From NCBI RefSeq assembly GCF_000021685.1, contig NC_011959.1, forward strand, positions 1,735,705 to 1,799,704: a stretch of DNA of 64,000 nucleotides, written 5' to 3'. The position numbers were made by a program, and so were the translations under genes. Below are positions 20,815 through 28,785 of this stretch, in pieces. This DNA comes from Thermomicrobium roseum DSM 5159. Lineage in GTDB: Bacteria; Chloroflexota; Chloroflexia; Thermomicrobiales; Thermomicrobiaceae. The notes below the pieces were generated by a model. It was given only the letters and a program-made list of their open reading frames with translations, ran no database searches and was not told where the DNA came from. Position 1 is the stretch's first letter. The number at the start of each line of letters is the position of its first letter.

Positions 20815-21698
20815 TGTGCCCACGATCCATCGTAGATGCGCACGTTCGGATAGTCGAGGAGACGCAGTGAGACATAGCTGATGGCCGCGTGCGGACTGGA
20901 CAAGCCGTAGACGATCACCCGCTGCTCCGGTTGGACGCTGACTGACCGGTAGAGTGCGGCCAGTTCGTCCGGTGGACGGAAGGCGAGCGGTGGGTCCCCG
21001 GCCAGGAGCGCTCTCCACGGCACGGCAACCGCGCCGGGGATCTGGCCGAGCCGGAGACGACCACCCCAGGTTTGGCGGCGCTCCTGATCGGTTCGGTTAT
21101 CGAGGAGGCAGGATTCCGGATCCTGGAGTGCGGCCTGGACGTCCGGTAGCTCGGCCAGTACATCGTAGTGGAGCACGGGCTGAAACGTTCCGTGCTCCGC
21201 AGCGGGCGGAAGGGCACGCGTCGTCGGGTAACCAGCCGCGAGCCAAGCCCGAAGGCCGCCGTGCAGCAGGCGTACTCGCCGAAAGCCGATCGCGTGAAGA
21301 AACCACAACCAGCGGCAGGCGGCCCGCCCGTCGCCACGCTCGTAGACGACGACTTCGTCGTCAGGATCGAGCCCGATACGCTGGACGAGTTGGCTCCGTC
21401 GGGGCTCGCCGACCAACATCCCGTACACCTCGTTGTGAATTTCCATCGTATCTTGCCACCAGACGTGACGAGCCCCGGGAATATGCCCGGCATGGTACTC
21501 GTGGAGCCGGCTGGCATCGAGGATGACGAGCGAGCGCTCCCCGATCCGGTCAGCTAGTTCCGGTGCCTCGATCAGGAGTCGCCCACCAGGATACTGCTCG
21601 GCCGGAGCCAGGGAGCGTTGCGCGCGCGTCTGCCGGCAGGCAGACAGCCCCAATACCGCGAGACCAGCGATCACGAGCCCTCGCCGGGTCGTCCGCAT
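20760..21698 (-). CDS. Rhodanese-like lipoprotein lacking the catalytic cysteine
   Basis: The 312-residue product starts MRTTRRGLVIAGLAVLGLSAC, a lipoprotein signal with lipobox LSAC; the Cys at residue 22 would be lipidated and the protein anchored outside the membrane. Two rhodanese domains follow, as in thiosulfate or mercaptopyruvate sulfurtransferases: the first with LVILDASRLHEYHAGHIPGA, the second with CLLDNRTDQE and YDGSWAQWG. In the second domain the active-site loop, normally YCGSGVTA, reads YGLSSPHAA, so the persulfide-forming Cys is replaced by Gly. Sulfur transfer by the usual route is therefore not expected. Start 21698 is chosen for the signal peptide; an ATG 15 bases upstream (21713) is possible. 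Its 3' end overlaps ppa. Confidence 0.85.
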   Translation of the reverse strand: MRTTRRGLVIAGLAVLGLSACRQTRAQRSLAPAEQYPGGRLLIEAPELADRIGERSLVILDASRLHEYHAGHIPGARHVWWQDTMEIHNEVYGMLVGEPRRSQLVQRIGLDPDDEVVVYERGDGRAACRWLWFLHAIGFRRVRLLHGGLRAWLAAGYPTTRALPPAAEHGTFQPVLHYDVLAELPDVQAALQDPESCLLDNRTDQERRQTWGGRLRLGQIPGAVAVPWRALLAGDPPLAFRPPDELAALYRSVSVQPEQRVIVYGLSSPHAAISYVSLRLLDYPNVRIYDGSWAQWGMLNDLPIEPADVSKP

Positions 21699-21723
21699 GC
21701 TCCGCGCCGCCATCGCTCCGCGA

Positions 21724-21783
21724 GCCGGTCTCGCGCCCATGCACGAGACCGGCAAGGGGAGATGCCTCCTCCTTGCCAGTCTC
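21724..21783 (-). promoter_or_regulatory. Mutually exclusive hairpins between the SIMPL gene and the lipoprotein-ppa-galE-smc run
   Basis: On the minus-strand transcript, segment A (21783-21766) can pair with segment B (21761-21744) to form GAGAC-GGCAAGG-GAG against its complement with one T-G pair and a small internal bulge. The 3' part of B (21753-21744, GCCGGTCTCG) can instead pair perfectly, over 10 bases, with segment C (21733-21724, CGAGACCGGC). The two pairings cannot coexist. No T-run follows either stem, so this is not a standard terminator. It lies about 26 bases upstream of the lipoprotein start. It could be a processing site, an attenuator, or chance in GC-rich DNA. Confidence 0.45.
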
Positions 21784-21798
21784 GATCATACCGAGGCT

Positions 21799-22530
21799 TT
21801 ACTGGATCGCGTAATCGATCGAGACAGTCACGACGATCGTTGCTTCCCCGGCCGGAACGGCCTTGGCTTCCGGACCACCCGCGCCGACCGCCGGCACCGG
21901 AACCGGTGGCGAACTCGTCGACTCGACGATGCGCAGCGGCGCGCCGAGGGCGACACCACTCAGCTGGGCGAGTTGGGCTGCCTTCTCGCGGGCATCGCGA
22001 ACCGCGAGCTCGCGTGCTTGCCGCAGCGCCGCGGCAGGGTTGGAAACCGAAAAGCTGATATTGGTCACCGCATTGGCACCAGCTTGGACGGCGCGGTCGA
22101 GGAGGTCACCGGTCCGCTCGACCGGTTGCAGTTGCACCTCGACGAGATGCGTCACGCGGTAACCGATCACCGGCGTCGTCGGTTGGTTCCAGTCCCGCTC
22201 GACCGACATGCTGTACACCACGGTCTTGACCTTGCTCTCCGGTATGCCAGCCTGGCGAAAGACCGACAGGATCGCCTCCATACGTCGTTGGACTTCACGC
22301 TGAGCCGCCGCCGCATCGGGATCGAAGACCTCAGCTCCCAGGGTGAGCGTGGCAGTATCAGGTGGCAGCGAAACGCGCCCTTCACCAGAAACGCTGATCG
22401 AACGCTGGACTGTCCCGGTGTCCTGCGCCGCAGCCTGCGGCAGGCGCATGCTCGCCGTACCGCTCAGCACCGCTCCCACCATCACCAGAAGGCCGAGCAC
22501 GACAGCGAGAGGAACCCAGGTTCTCTGCAT
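21799..22530 (-). CDS. SIMPL (DUF541) domain secreted/periplasmic protein
   Basis: The 243-residue protein has an N-terminal membrane anchor or signal (VVLGLLVMVGAVLSG) and then a SIMPL domain. This domain is recognised by ISVSGEGRVSLPPDTATLTLG, the FRQAGIPESKVKTVVYSM segment, GYRVTHLVEVQ, and the C-terminal ARELAVRDAREKAAQLAQLSGV helix. Proteins of this group (BP26, YggE) are exported and linked with envelope or oxidative stress, but no enzyme activity is established. ATG 22530 follows GGAAAGGAGAAAGCG. It is downstream of an ECF sigma/anti-sigma pair, so it may be part of that regulon. Confidence 0.88.
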   Translation of the reverse strand: MQRTWVPLAVVLGLLVMVGAVLSGTASMRLPQAAAQDTGTVQRSISVSGEGRVSLPPDTATLTLGAEVFDPDAAAAQREVQRRMEAILSVFRQAGIPESKVKTVVYSMSVERDWNQPTTPVIGYRVTHLVEVQLQPVERTGDLLDRAVQAGANAVTNISFSVSNPAAALRQARELAVRDAREKAAQLAQLSGVALGAPLRIVESTSSPPVPVPAVGAGGPEAKAVPAGEATIVVTVSIDYAIQ

Positions 22531-22595
22531 CGCTTTCTCCTTTCCGCTCCATGTCTCCGCAGAGATGACGAGCGAGAGGCAGTTTCGGTTCCCGC

Positions 22596-23267
22596 TCAGC
22601 GACGCACGACCGGAAACCGGCGGACCCGCCGGGCAGGTAAGAGAAACCCGAACCAGAATCCAGCGAGCGTGAGAAAAGCGAGGACAACGATACCCACCCA
22701 GGCGAGAAGACGAATGGTACGAGGCATTTCCGAAACGGGTTCCTGCTCCGAGGTCGCCGGTACCTTGGCGGTAGCTTCGGTGGCGGCGGCGAACGTACTG
22801 CTCGGCGTCTCGCTCGCGAGAATGGCAGGCGTTTGCGACGCGATCCCAGCTGAGCGCATTTCTTCGGTGTTTGGTTGAGCCGCCGGTGCGAGTTCCGCCA
22901 CTGGTGAGGGGCCGAGCGTGGTCTGCCGGTCCTCGCTGGGCAGGAAACGAGGAGCGGCGACGACCGCAGAGAGAAGGACGACCAAGAGCGTCGCAGCGAG
23001 GAGCGTCCCGGCGCGAAGCACTGTGCGATAGCGCCACCACCAGGTTGCCCGTCGAAGGGGCGGGGCATGATTCAGCGCTGCCGCGAAGTCGCGCGGGAGC
23101 GGCGGCGCGGGCAAGGAGCGCAACGCCTGGCGAACCGCGCGATACTCCTGCCAGCGGCGGCGACAGAACTCGCATTGGGCGAGATGCGCCGATACCTCCG
23201 CATCCGGCTCCTCGCTCGCCAGGAGCGCGAGTCGCTCTTCGTCCAAGTGACTGCTGCGATCGGTCAT
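22596..23267 (-). CDS. Membrane-bound zinc-finger anti-sigma factor
   Basis: The 223-residue protein has a short N-terminal ZAS-type domain with the His-x3-Cys-x2-Cys signature in SAHLAQCEFCRRRW. A transmembrane helix near residues 85-105 (GTLLAATLLVVLLSAVVAA), a low-complexity Pro/Ala/Thr-rich outer part and a second hydrophobic helix near residues 188-210 (LAWVGIVVLAFLTLAGFWFG) follow. The cytoplasmic domain should bind and hold the ECF sigma factor encoded nine bases upstream. Two membrane helices leave the C terminus (ARRVRRFPVVRR) basic and probably cytoplasmic. Ribosome-binding sequence is not strong at ATG 23267, consistent with coupled translation. Confidence 0.86.
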   Translation of the reverse strand: MTDRSSHLDEERLALLASEEPDAEVSAHLAQCEFCRRRWQEYRAVRQALRSLPAPPLPRDFAAALNHAPPLRRATWWWRYRTVLRAGTLLAATLLVVLLSAVVAAPRFLPSEDRQTTLGPSPVAELAPAAQPNTEEMRSAGIASQTPAILASETPSSTFAAATEATAKVPATSEQEPVSEMPRTIRLLAWVGIVVLAFLTLAGFWFGFLLPARRVRRFPVVRR

Positions 23268-23276
23268 CGAGAACCG

Positions 23277-23900
23277 TCACTCACCTTCGATCAGGCGTTC
23301 CGGCGACTCACCCTCCCTATCCGGGAGACGACCGCTCAGCCCCAAGAGTTCCCTCGCTCGCGGATCGGACTCCAGCAGCGTGCGCAGACGCATGCGGGCA
23401 CGCGCCAGGCGCGACTTGACGGTTCCGAGCGGAAGGCCGAGTGTCTGCGCGATCTCCTCGTAGGGCAACCCCTCGACATCGGCGAGCACGACGACCGCTC
23501 GTTGCTCGACGGGGAGCGCGGCCAAGGCGGCTTCCAACGCCGCGCGGAGTCCCGCCTGTTCGATACCTGGCTCGGGGACATCGAAAGAAGCATGCTCGCC
23601 GGCGTGTTCGAGTGGGACGGTGCGACGTCGCGCACTCGCCCGCAACTGATCGAGGGCAGCATTGTGCGCGATCCGCAGGAGCCAGGCACGCATCGTCGTG
23701 CCGCGGAAGTGCTCCAGCGAGAGGAAGGCCCGAATGAAGGTCTCCTGCGCCACGTCTTCAGCGAGGTCAGGATCGCCGAGCAAGCGATAGGAGACGGCGA
23801 AGACGAGTCGCTGGTAGCGACGGACGAGTTCGGCGAACGCATCGCGATCGCCGGTCCGTGCCCGAGCTACCAGAAACGCCTCGTCTTCGCTGCCAGACAT
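23277..23900 (-). CDS. ECF (sigma-70 family, SigE/SigW-like) RNA polymerase sigma factor
   Basis: The 207-residue protein has sigma region 2 (FAELVRRYQRLVFAVSYRLLG then DPDLAEDVAQETFIRAFLSL, the core-binding and -10 recognition part) and region 4 (ALAALPVEQRAVVVLADVEG, then YEEIAQTLGLPLGTVKSRLARARMRLR, the -35 helix-turn-helix). Regions 1 and 3 are missing, as expected for ECF factors. The frame continues far upstream without family similarity, so I start at ATG 23900 (MSGSEDEAFLVARARTGD). The cognate anti-sigma gene follows after nine bases. The signal and target promoters are unknown; the SIMPL and lipoprotein genes just downstream are plausible targets. Confidence 0.9.
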   Translation of the reverse strand: MSGSEDEAFLVARARTGDRDAFAELVRRYQRLVFAVSYRLLGDPDLAEDVAQETFIRAFLSLEHFRGTTMRAWLLRIAHNAALDQLRASARRRTVPLEHAGEHASFDVPEPGIEQAGLRAALEAALAALPVEQRAVVVLADVEGLPYEEIAQTLGLPLGTVKSRLARARMRLRTLLESDPRARELLGLSGRLPDREGESPERLIEGE

Positions 23901-24410
23901 GCCGAACCACCGGTCCCTTTGCCGGAACGGTACTCGAGGCGACGGTCGTTCGTCCACCCCGACCCCGTACCGCAGTCGCTCCTCGTGCGCAAGGGCCCGG
24001 TCACGACGAGGCGAGGTGTGCGGTCGTGTGCGCGACGGAGCACACAGGTGTCGGATCGATGCCTCTGGCGCGAGAGTACACGTACCGCTGGACACCGACA
24101 CTCGGCAGCGCTCACGGGAACCGGGAACAGGAGGATTTCGCATCTTCCGAGCAGAGGCAGGGCAGCGAGGAACGAGCCCCCTGCTCGCTTCCGTGGCGAC
24201 CTGACGAGGCTGGCCCGCACACTCGAGTTCCCACGCAGAGCGATGGCGAGATCGGTCCGGTAGCGACAGCAGGAACAGGGTCCGCAGTGCTGCTAGCCGA
24301 AGCGGGCCGCAGAAGTAGCGCCAAAGTCCTATGGAGACAACAGTCCAGCGCACCGTCGAAAACAGACGGGAGATGGTGTCGGCTGGAGGCACGAACTCCG
24401 GAAGGCGACA
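23901..24410. other. Intergenic region between divergent sigma-factor and regulator genes
   Basis: These 510 bases separate the minus-strand ECF sigma gene from the plus-strand LuxR-type gene and must hold both promoters. I see no convincing protein gene, RNA gene or strong hairpin. Open frames on both strands are long only because stop codons are rare at this GC content. No GGAAC-type ECF -35 with matching -10 could be placed with confidence. Confidence 0.5.
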
Positions 24411-25151
24411 GTGGGCGTGCAAGCGACGACAAAGCGACGAACCGATCTTTCCACCGTGATCATCGGCGATCCACACGCTGCGGTCCGTCAGAGTTTCCGG
24501 CATTACCTGGAGTCGGCGGGGCGACTGCGCGTGCTGGGCGAAGCGGGAGAACTGTCCCGTCTCGCGAGCTTGCTCGAGTGGCAGCAACCGGACGTCGTCC
24601 TCGTTTCCGCTGCATTCGGGCCAGGGCTCGCGCACTTCGTCCGCGCGATCAAGCGGCTGTCGCCGGGCCTCGCGGTAGCGGATGGATCACCAGCACTACC
24701 GCTCGTCGTGTACGGATTGGGAAACGACAGCGATGTCGTCCTGGCCCTCGCCCGAGCTGGAGCCGAAGCGCTGGTGAGTGCGGAAGCGAGTGTACAGGAA
24801 CTCGTGGAAGCGGTCGAAGCCGTCCTGCGTCGCGAGCGGTACGTCAGTCCCCGTTACGGAGGTATCCTCCTCCGCGAGGTCCAGCGCTGGAGCGTCCTCC
24901 ACGAGGGACACACCGGCGTCCGTCTGACTCGTCGCGAGACACAGCTCTTACAACTCGTAGCCTCCGGACTGTCCAACAAGGAGATCGCCGACGTATTGTC
25001 TCTCGCCGAGAGTACGGTCAAAAACCGACTTTCCCTGCTCTTCGACAAGTTGGGAGTGAAGGATCGGACACAGGCGGCGATCTTCGCGCTCGCCAACGGC
25101 GTGCTCCAGCAACCCCTCGTGGTCGAGCGCGCCTCGCTTCACGAGGCTTGA
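24411..25151 (+). CDS. LuxR-type response regulator with a degenerate receiver domain
   Basis: The 246-residue protein has the two-domain plan of NarL/FixJ regulators. The C-terminal helix-turn-helix is complete: VRLTRRETQLLQLVASGLSN then KEIADVLSLAESTVKNRLSLLFDKLGV. The receiver-like N-terminal domain aligns in outline, but where active receivers have the phospho-accepting Asp (typically DVVLLD) it reads PDVVLVSAAFG. The first acidic pocket is reduced to GDPH, and the conserved Lys after beta-5 is absent from GAEALVSAEAS. Phosphorylation is therefore unlikely. The start is GTG 24411 with GGAAGG upstream. No histidine kinase is adjacent. It may respond to a ligand or act constitutively. Confidence 0.85.
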   Translation: MGVQATTKRRTDLSTVIIGDPHAAVRQSFRHYLESAGRLRVLGEAGELSRLASLLEWQQPDVVLVSAAFGPGLAHFVRAIKRLSPGLAVADGSPALPLVVYGLGNDSDVVLALARAGAEALVSAEASVQELVEAVEAVLRRERYVSPRYGGILLREVQRWSVLHEGHTGVRLTRRETQLLQLVASGLSNKEIADVLSLAESTVKNRLSLLFDKLGVKDRTQAAIFALANGVLQQPLVVERASLHEA

Positions 25152-25156
25152 GCGAC

Positions 25157-25552
25157 TCAGGGTCGAGGTAGTCGCAGGACCTCGAGCCAGCGTTCCCAAT
25201 TCGGCTCGGGCCCGGGTGTCGGTGTGGACAGTGCGGGACTCGCGCCAGGAGACGCTGGCTCCCACTGGACGAAGAGGACCGTTTCACCGGGGTACGTCAG
25301 GTTCAACTCGCGTCGAGCTGTCCGTTCGACGTACGCACGATCGTTTTCCCCCTGCAGATCGGCCAGCTGGCTGGCGAGTGTGTCTCGCTCGGTCACGAGT
25401 CGAGCCAGAGCGGCTCGGCGTTCAGCCACCTGCATCTCGAGCTGCCGGGCCCGCCAGGCTTGTTGACCGAAAGCGACGACGAAATAGAGCGCGATCGCGA
25501 AGCCGAGAGCGACCAGCACCGCGGTGCGGAGCCAGGAACCGATCCAGAGCAT
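25157..25552 (-). CDS. Septum formation initiator family protein (FtsB/DivIC-like)
   Basis: The 131-residue protein has a single N-terminal membrane helix (TAVLVALGFAIALYFVVAFG), then a coiled coil of about 45 residues (QLEMQVAERRAALARLVTERD onward) and the conserved block ENDRAYVERTARRELNLTYPGE that marks the FtsB/DivIC family. Such proteins join FtsL and FtsQ at the division site. The C-terminal 30 residues are Pro/Ser-rich. It starts three bases after gatA on the minus strand, so it ends the dnaX-bgl-gatC-gatA run, and it is convergent with the regulator gene. Confidence 0.85.
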   Translation of the reverse strand: MLWIGSWLRTAVLVALGFAIALYFVVAFGQQAWRARQLEMQVAERRAALARLVTERDTLASQLADLQGENDRAYVERTARRELNLTYPGETVLFVQWEPASPGASPALSTPTPGPEPNWERWLEVLRLPRP

Positions 25553-25555
25553 CGC

Positions 25556-27025
25556 TCAGCCCCCGAACACCAGGGGTGGCCACCGGGTATGCCAGTCGGT
25601 GGCCTGCTCGTAGGCGTGGGCGACCCGCAAGAGCGTGGGCTCGTCGAATGGCCGGCCCATGAACTGCAGACTGACCGGCAAGGCGTGCGCGAAACCACAG
25701 GGAACCGCGATTGCCGGGAGGCCAGCCATGTTCGCCGGGATGGTGAACACATCGGAAAGGTACATCTGCAACGGATCCGCCGTGCGCTCGCCGAGGTGGA
25801 AAGCCACCGTCGGCGAGGTCGGTGCCGCGATCACATCGACACGAGCGAACGCTTCGTCGAAGTCGCGTTTGATGAGTGTCCGCACCTTTTGAGCCTTGAC
25901 GTAATAGGCATCGTAATAGCCAGCGCTCAAGGCGTAGGTGCCGAGCATGATGCGCCGCTTGACTTCTGGCCCAAATCCTTCCCCGCGCGTGCGGAGGTAG
26001 CGCTCCAAGAGCGTTTCGCCGGGCAAGCTCAACCCGTACTTCACGCCGTCATAGCGTGCCAGGTTCGCGCTCGCCTCGGAGGGCGCGATGATGTAGTACG
26101 TGGCCAAGGCATATTCGGTGTGCGGCAAGGACACGGGAACGAGCTCGGCTCCCAGTTCTTGCAGGAGCGCCAGGGCATCCTCGATCACTCGCTCGACTGC
26201 CTGATCCATTCCGGGCACTCGGTACTCGGCAGGGATACCGATCCGCAGGCCACGGATATCACCGGTCAGCGCCGCTCGATAATCGGGCACCGGGAGGGGG
26301 ACCGATGTGGAGTCGGCTGGATCGTGACCGGCGATCACCTGCAGCAGCATCGCCACATCGGCGACCGTGCGGCCGAAGGGCCCGATCTGGTCCAGGCTTG
26401 ACGCGAAAGCGACGAGTCCATAGCGGGACACTCGACCATACGTCGGCTTGAGCCCGACGATACCGCAGAAGCCCGCTGGCTGCCGGATCGATCCACCCGT
26501 ATCCGACCCGAGAGCAACCATCGCTTCTCCAGCGGCGACCGCTGCTGCCGAACCGCCACTCGATCCGCCCGGAACGCGGTCCGGATCCCACGGGTTACGG
26601 GTCGGACCGTAGGCCGAGTTCTCGGTGGAGGAACCCATGGCGAACTCGTCAGTGTTGGTTTTGCCGACGAACACCGCATCCTGTGCCCGCAGGCGAGCGA
26701 CGACGGTCGCATCGTAGGGCGAGCGGAATCCTTGCAGAATGCGTGACCCAGCTGTCGTCGGCGCATCGACCGTACAGAGGACGTCCTTCAGTGCGACCGG
26801 TATACCCGTCAAGAGATCACCCTCACCGCGAGCGAGGCGGTCGTCAGCTGCCCGAGCTTGGCGACGCGCCAGTTCCGGCGCGACCGTGATGAAGGCGTGG
26901 AGAGTAGGCTCCAGTCGCTCGATCTGGGCGAGATGCGCCTCGAGCAATTCCAGAGCGCTGATCTCGCGTCGATCGAGCAGCGCGCGGGCCTCCACAGCGG
27001 TCAGGCGAACGAGTTCGCTGGTCAC
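25556..27025 (-). CDS. gatA: Asp-tRNA(Asn)/Glu-tRNA(Gln) amidotransferase subunit A
   Basis: GatA releases ammonia from glutamine and feeds it to GatB, which amidates misacylated Glu-tRNA(Gln) or Asp-tRNA(Asn). The 489-residue protein has the amidase-signature triad: Lys80 in IPVALKDVLCT, cis-Ser155 in VPGGSSGGSAAAV, and nucleophile Ser179 in ALGSDTGGSIRQ. KTNTDEFAMGSSTENSAYGP is the typical GatA form of the family and separates it from general amidases. gatC lies nine bases upstream; gatB is not in the window. Confidence 0.96.
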   Translation of the reverse strand: MTSELVRLTAVEARALLDRREISALELLEAHLAQIERLEPTLHAFITVAPELARRQARAADDRLARGEGDLLTGIPVALKDVLCTVDAPTTAGSRILQGFRSPYDATVVARLRAQDAVFVGKTNTDEFAMGSSTENSAYGPTRNPWDPDRVPGGSSGGSAAAVAAGEAMVALGSDTGGSIRQPAGFCGIVGLKPTYGRVSRYGLVAFASSLDQIGPFGRTVADVAMLLQVIAGHDPADSTSVPLPVPDYRAALTGDIRGLRIGIPAEYRVPGMDQAVERVIEDALALLQELGAELVPVSLPHTEYALATYYIIAPSEASANLARYDGVKYGLSLPGETLLERYLRTRGEGFGPEVKRRIMLGTYALSAGYYDAYYVKAQKVRTLIKRDFDEAFARVDVIAAPTSPTVAFHLGERTADPLQMYLSDVFTIPANMAGLPAIAVPCGFAHALPVSLQFMGRPFDEPTLLRVAHAYEQATDWHTRWPPLVFGG

Positions 27026-27034
27026 AGTGCCCCC

Positions 27035-27328
27035 TCAACTCTGCTCGAGCACCGCATGGACCCGGAAGAAGCCATCTTCGCTTTCCGGAGCGTTGGCCAG
27101 GACAGCTTCCACCGGCAGGGATGGCCGGACGTCGTCCTCGCGCCAGACATTCTGGAGCGTGATGACCTGCGCGGTGGGCGGGATCGCCTCGGTATCGAGT
27201 TCCTGAATGCGACTCACGTGCTCGAGGATCGACGAGAGCTGCTCGCGCATCAGCTCGCGCTCTTCCTCGGTCAAGCCGAGGCGTGCCAGCATCGCGACAT
27301 GATCGACGATCTCGCGGCTCAAACGCAT
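27035..27328 (-). CDS. gatC: Asp-tRNA(Asn)/Glu-tRNA(Gln) amidotransferase subunit C
   Basis: The 97-residue protein is the small subunit that stabilises GatA and wraps around GatAB. It shows the family landmarks [20 protein letters not shown], the [17 protein letters not shown] helix, and the late block [23 protein letters not shown] 27328 is chosen because GAGGGAGG lies upstream and the protein then starts [11 protein letters not shown]; the open frame upstream has no similarity. gatA follows after nine bases. Confidence 0.95.
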
Positions 27329-27372
27329 CGCCGAACCTCCCTCTGCCGGGCGGCAGTGTACCACGTCCCGGC

Positions 27373-28731
27373 TCATCCCTCGACGAGCGCGTTGCGGGCT
27401 ACGATATCGCGGTACCAGGAAAAGCTCGCTTTGGGAAAACGGGACAAGCTTTCGTAATCGACGTAGACGATGCCGAAGCGCTTGCTGTAGCCGTGCGCCC
27501 ATTCGAAATTGTCGAGGAGCGACCAGACGAAGTATCCCTTCAGGGGAACCCCCGCCCGAACGGCACGGTAGGCGGCAGCGAAGTGGGCAGCCAGGTAGGC
27601 GATGCGCTGGTCATCCTGGACGCGGCCAGCGACGAGCTGATCAGGATAGGCGGCACCGTTCTCGGTGATGAACAGCTCGCGCGGCGCATACTCCCTACTG
27701 ATCCGGAGCAACAAGTGCTCGAGTCCCTCCGGGACGACTGGCCAGCCCATGTCGGTGAGCTGGTAACCGCGGTCGGCCAACGCTTTCGGCTCGAGCTGGG
27801 CCAAGCCCAAAAGGTTCTGCTCCTGGGGAACAGCTCTGATGAAAGCCGGAGCGTAGTAGTTGATACCCAGAAAATCGAGCGGCTGCGCGATGGTCGGGAG
27901 ATCGGTGTCCGGTGGGTCGAAGTACGGAGCCAGGCGCTCGCGCACGTCGAGCGGATACCCACGGCCGAACACCGGATCGAGGAACCATCGGTTGAGGAGA
28001 CCGTCGAAGAGCTGGGCGGCTGCGCGATCGTCCGGTTGGTCGCTCGCTGACTCGACCGGCGACAAGTTCAGCGTGATACCGACCACTGCCTGAGAACTCG
28101 CTGCCCGGATGGCCTGGGCAGCCAGTCCGTGCGAGACCAGCAGTTCGTGGCTGACTCGGATCGCCGTCGGAAGATCCTGAATACCTGGTGCATGGACACC
28201 CAGATAGTGCCCGAGATAGGCGACGACCCACGGCTCGTTGTGCGTGATCCAGTAGCGCACCCGATCACCGAGGCGACGAGTCACGACCTCGGCATAGCGA
28301 GCGAATGCCTCGGCCGTCGAGCGCTCGCTCCAGCCGCCGCGATCCTGTAAGGCTTGCGGAAGATCCCAATGATAGAGCGTGACGAACGGCGTGATGCCCG
28401 CCTCGAGCAGCGCATCGACCAATCGCTCGTAGAAGGTGAGCCCGGGTTCGTTCGGAGCGCCAGTTCCCTCCGGGAAGACGCGCGGCCAGGCGATCGAGAA
28501 GCGATAGGCGGGTGCCCCGAGTTCACGGAGGAGCCTGACATCATCCGGCCAGCGGTGATAATGGTCGCAGGCGACATCGCCGGTGTGCCCCTGATAGGTC
28601 TTTCCTGGCGCGTGGCTGAAGGCGTCCCAGATCGACGGCCCGCGACCATCCTCGCCTACCGCACCTTCTATCTGGTATGCAGCAGTCGCGGTACCCCAGA
28701 GGAAACCGTGCGGGAAACGGGCCACGCTCAT
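27373..28731 (-). CDS. Glycoside hydrolase family 1 beta-glucosidase
   Basis: GH1 enzymes remove terminal beta-linked glucose (and often galactose or fucose) with retention. The 452-residue protein has full length. The acid/base is Glu166 in [10 protein letters not shown] and the nucleophile is Glu357 in [11 protein letters not shown]. The N-terminal GH1 signature [20 protein letters not shown] is intact, and the aglycone/glycone-binding [13 protein letters not shown] is present near the end. There is no signal peptide, so it acts on imported disaccharides. GAGAAAGGAGAGAGCC precedes the start. The gene lies between dnaX and gatC on the same strand, which looks like chance neighbours in a housekeeping run. 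Confidence 0.94.
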
Positions 28732-28785
28732 GGCTCTCTCCTTTCTCGCTGGGACCGCTGCAGCCGCCGCAAAGGACCGTAAGGG

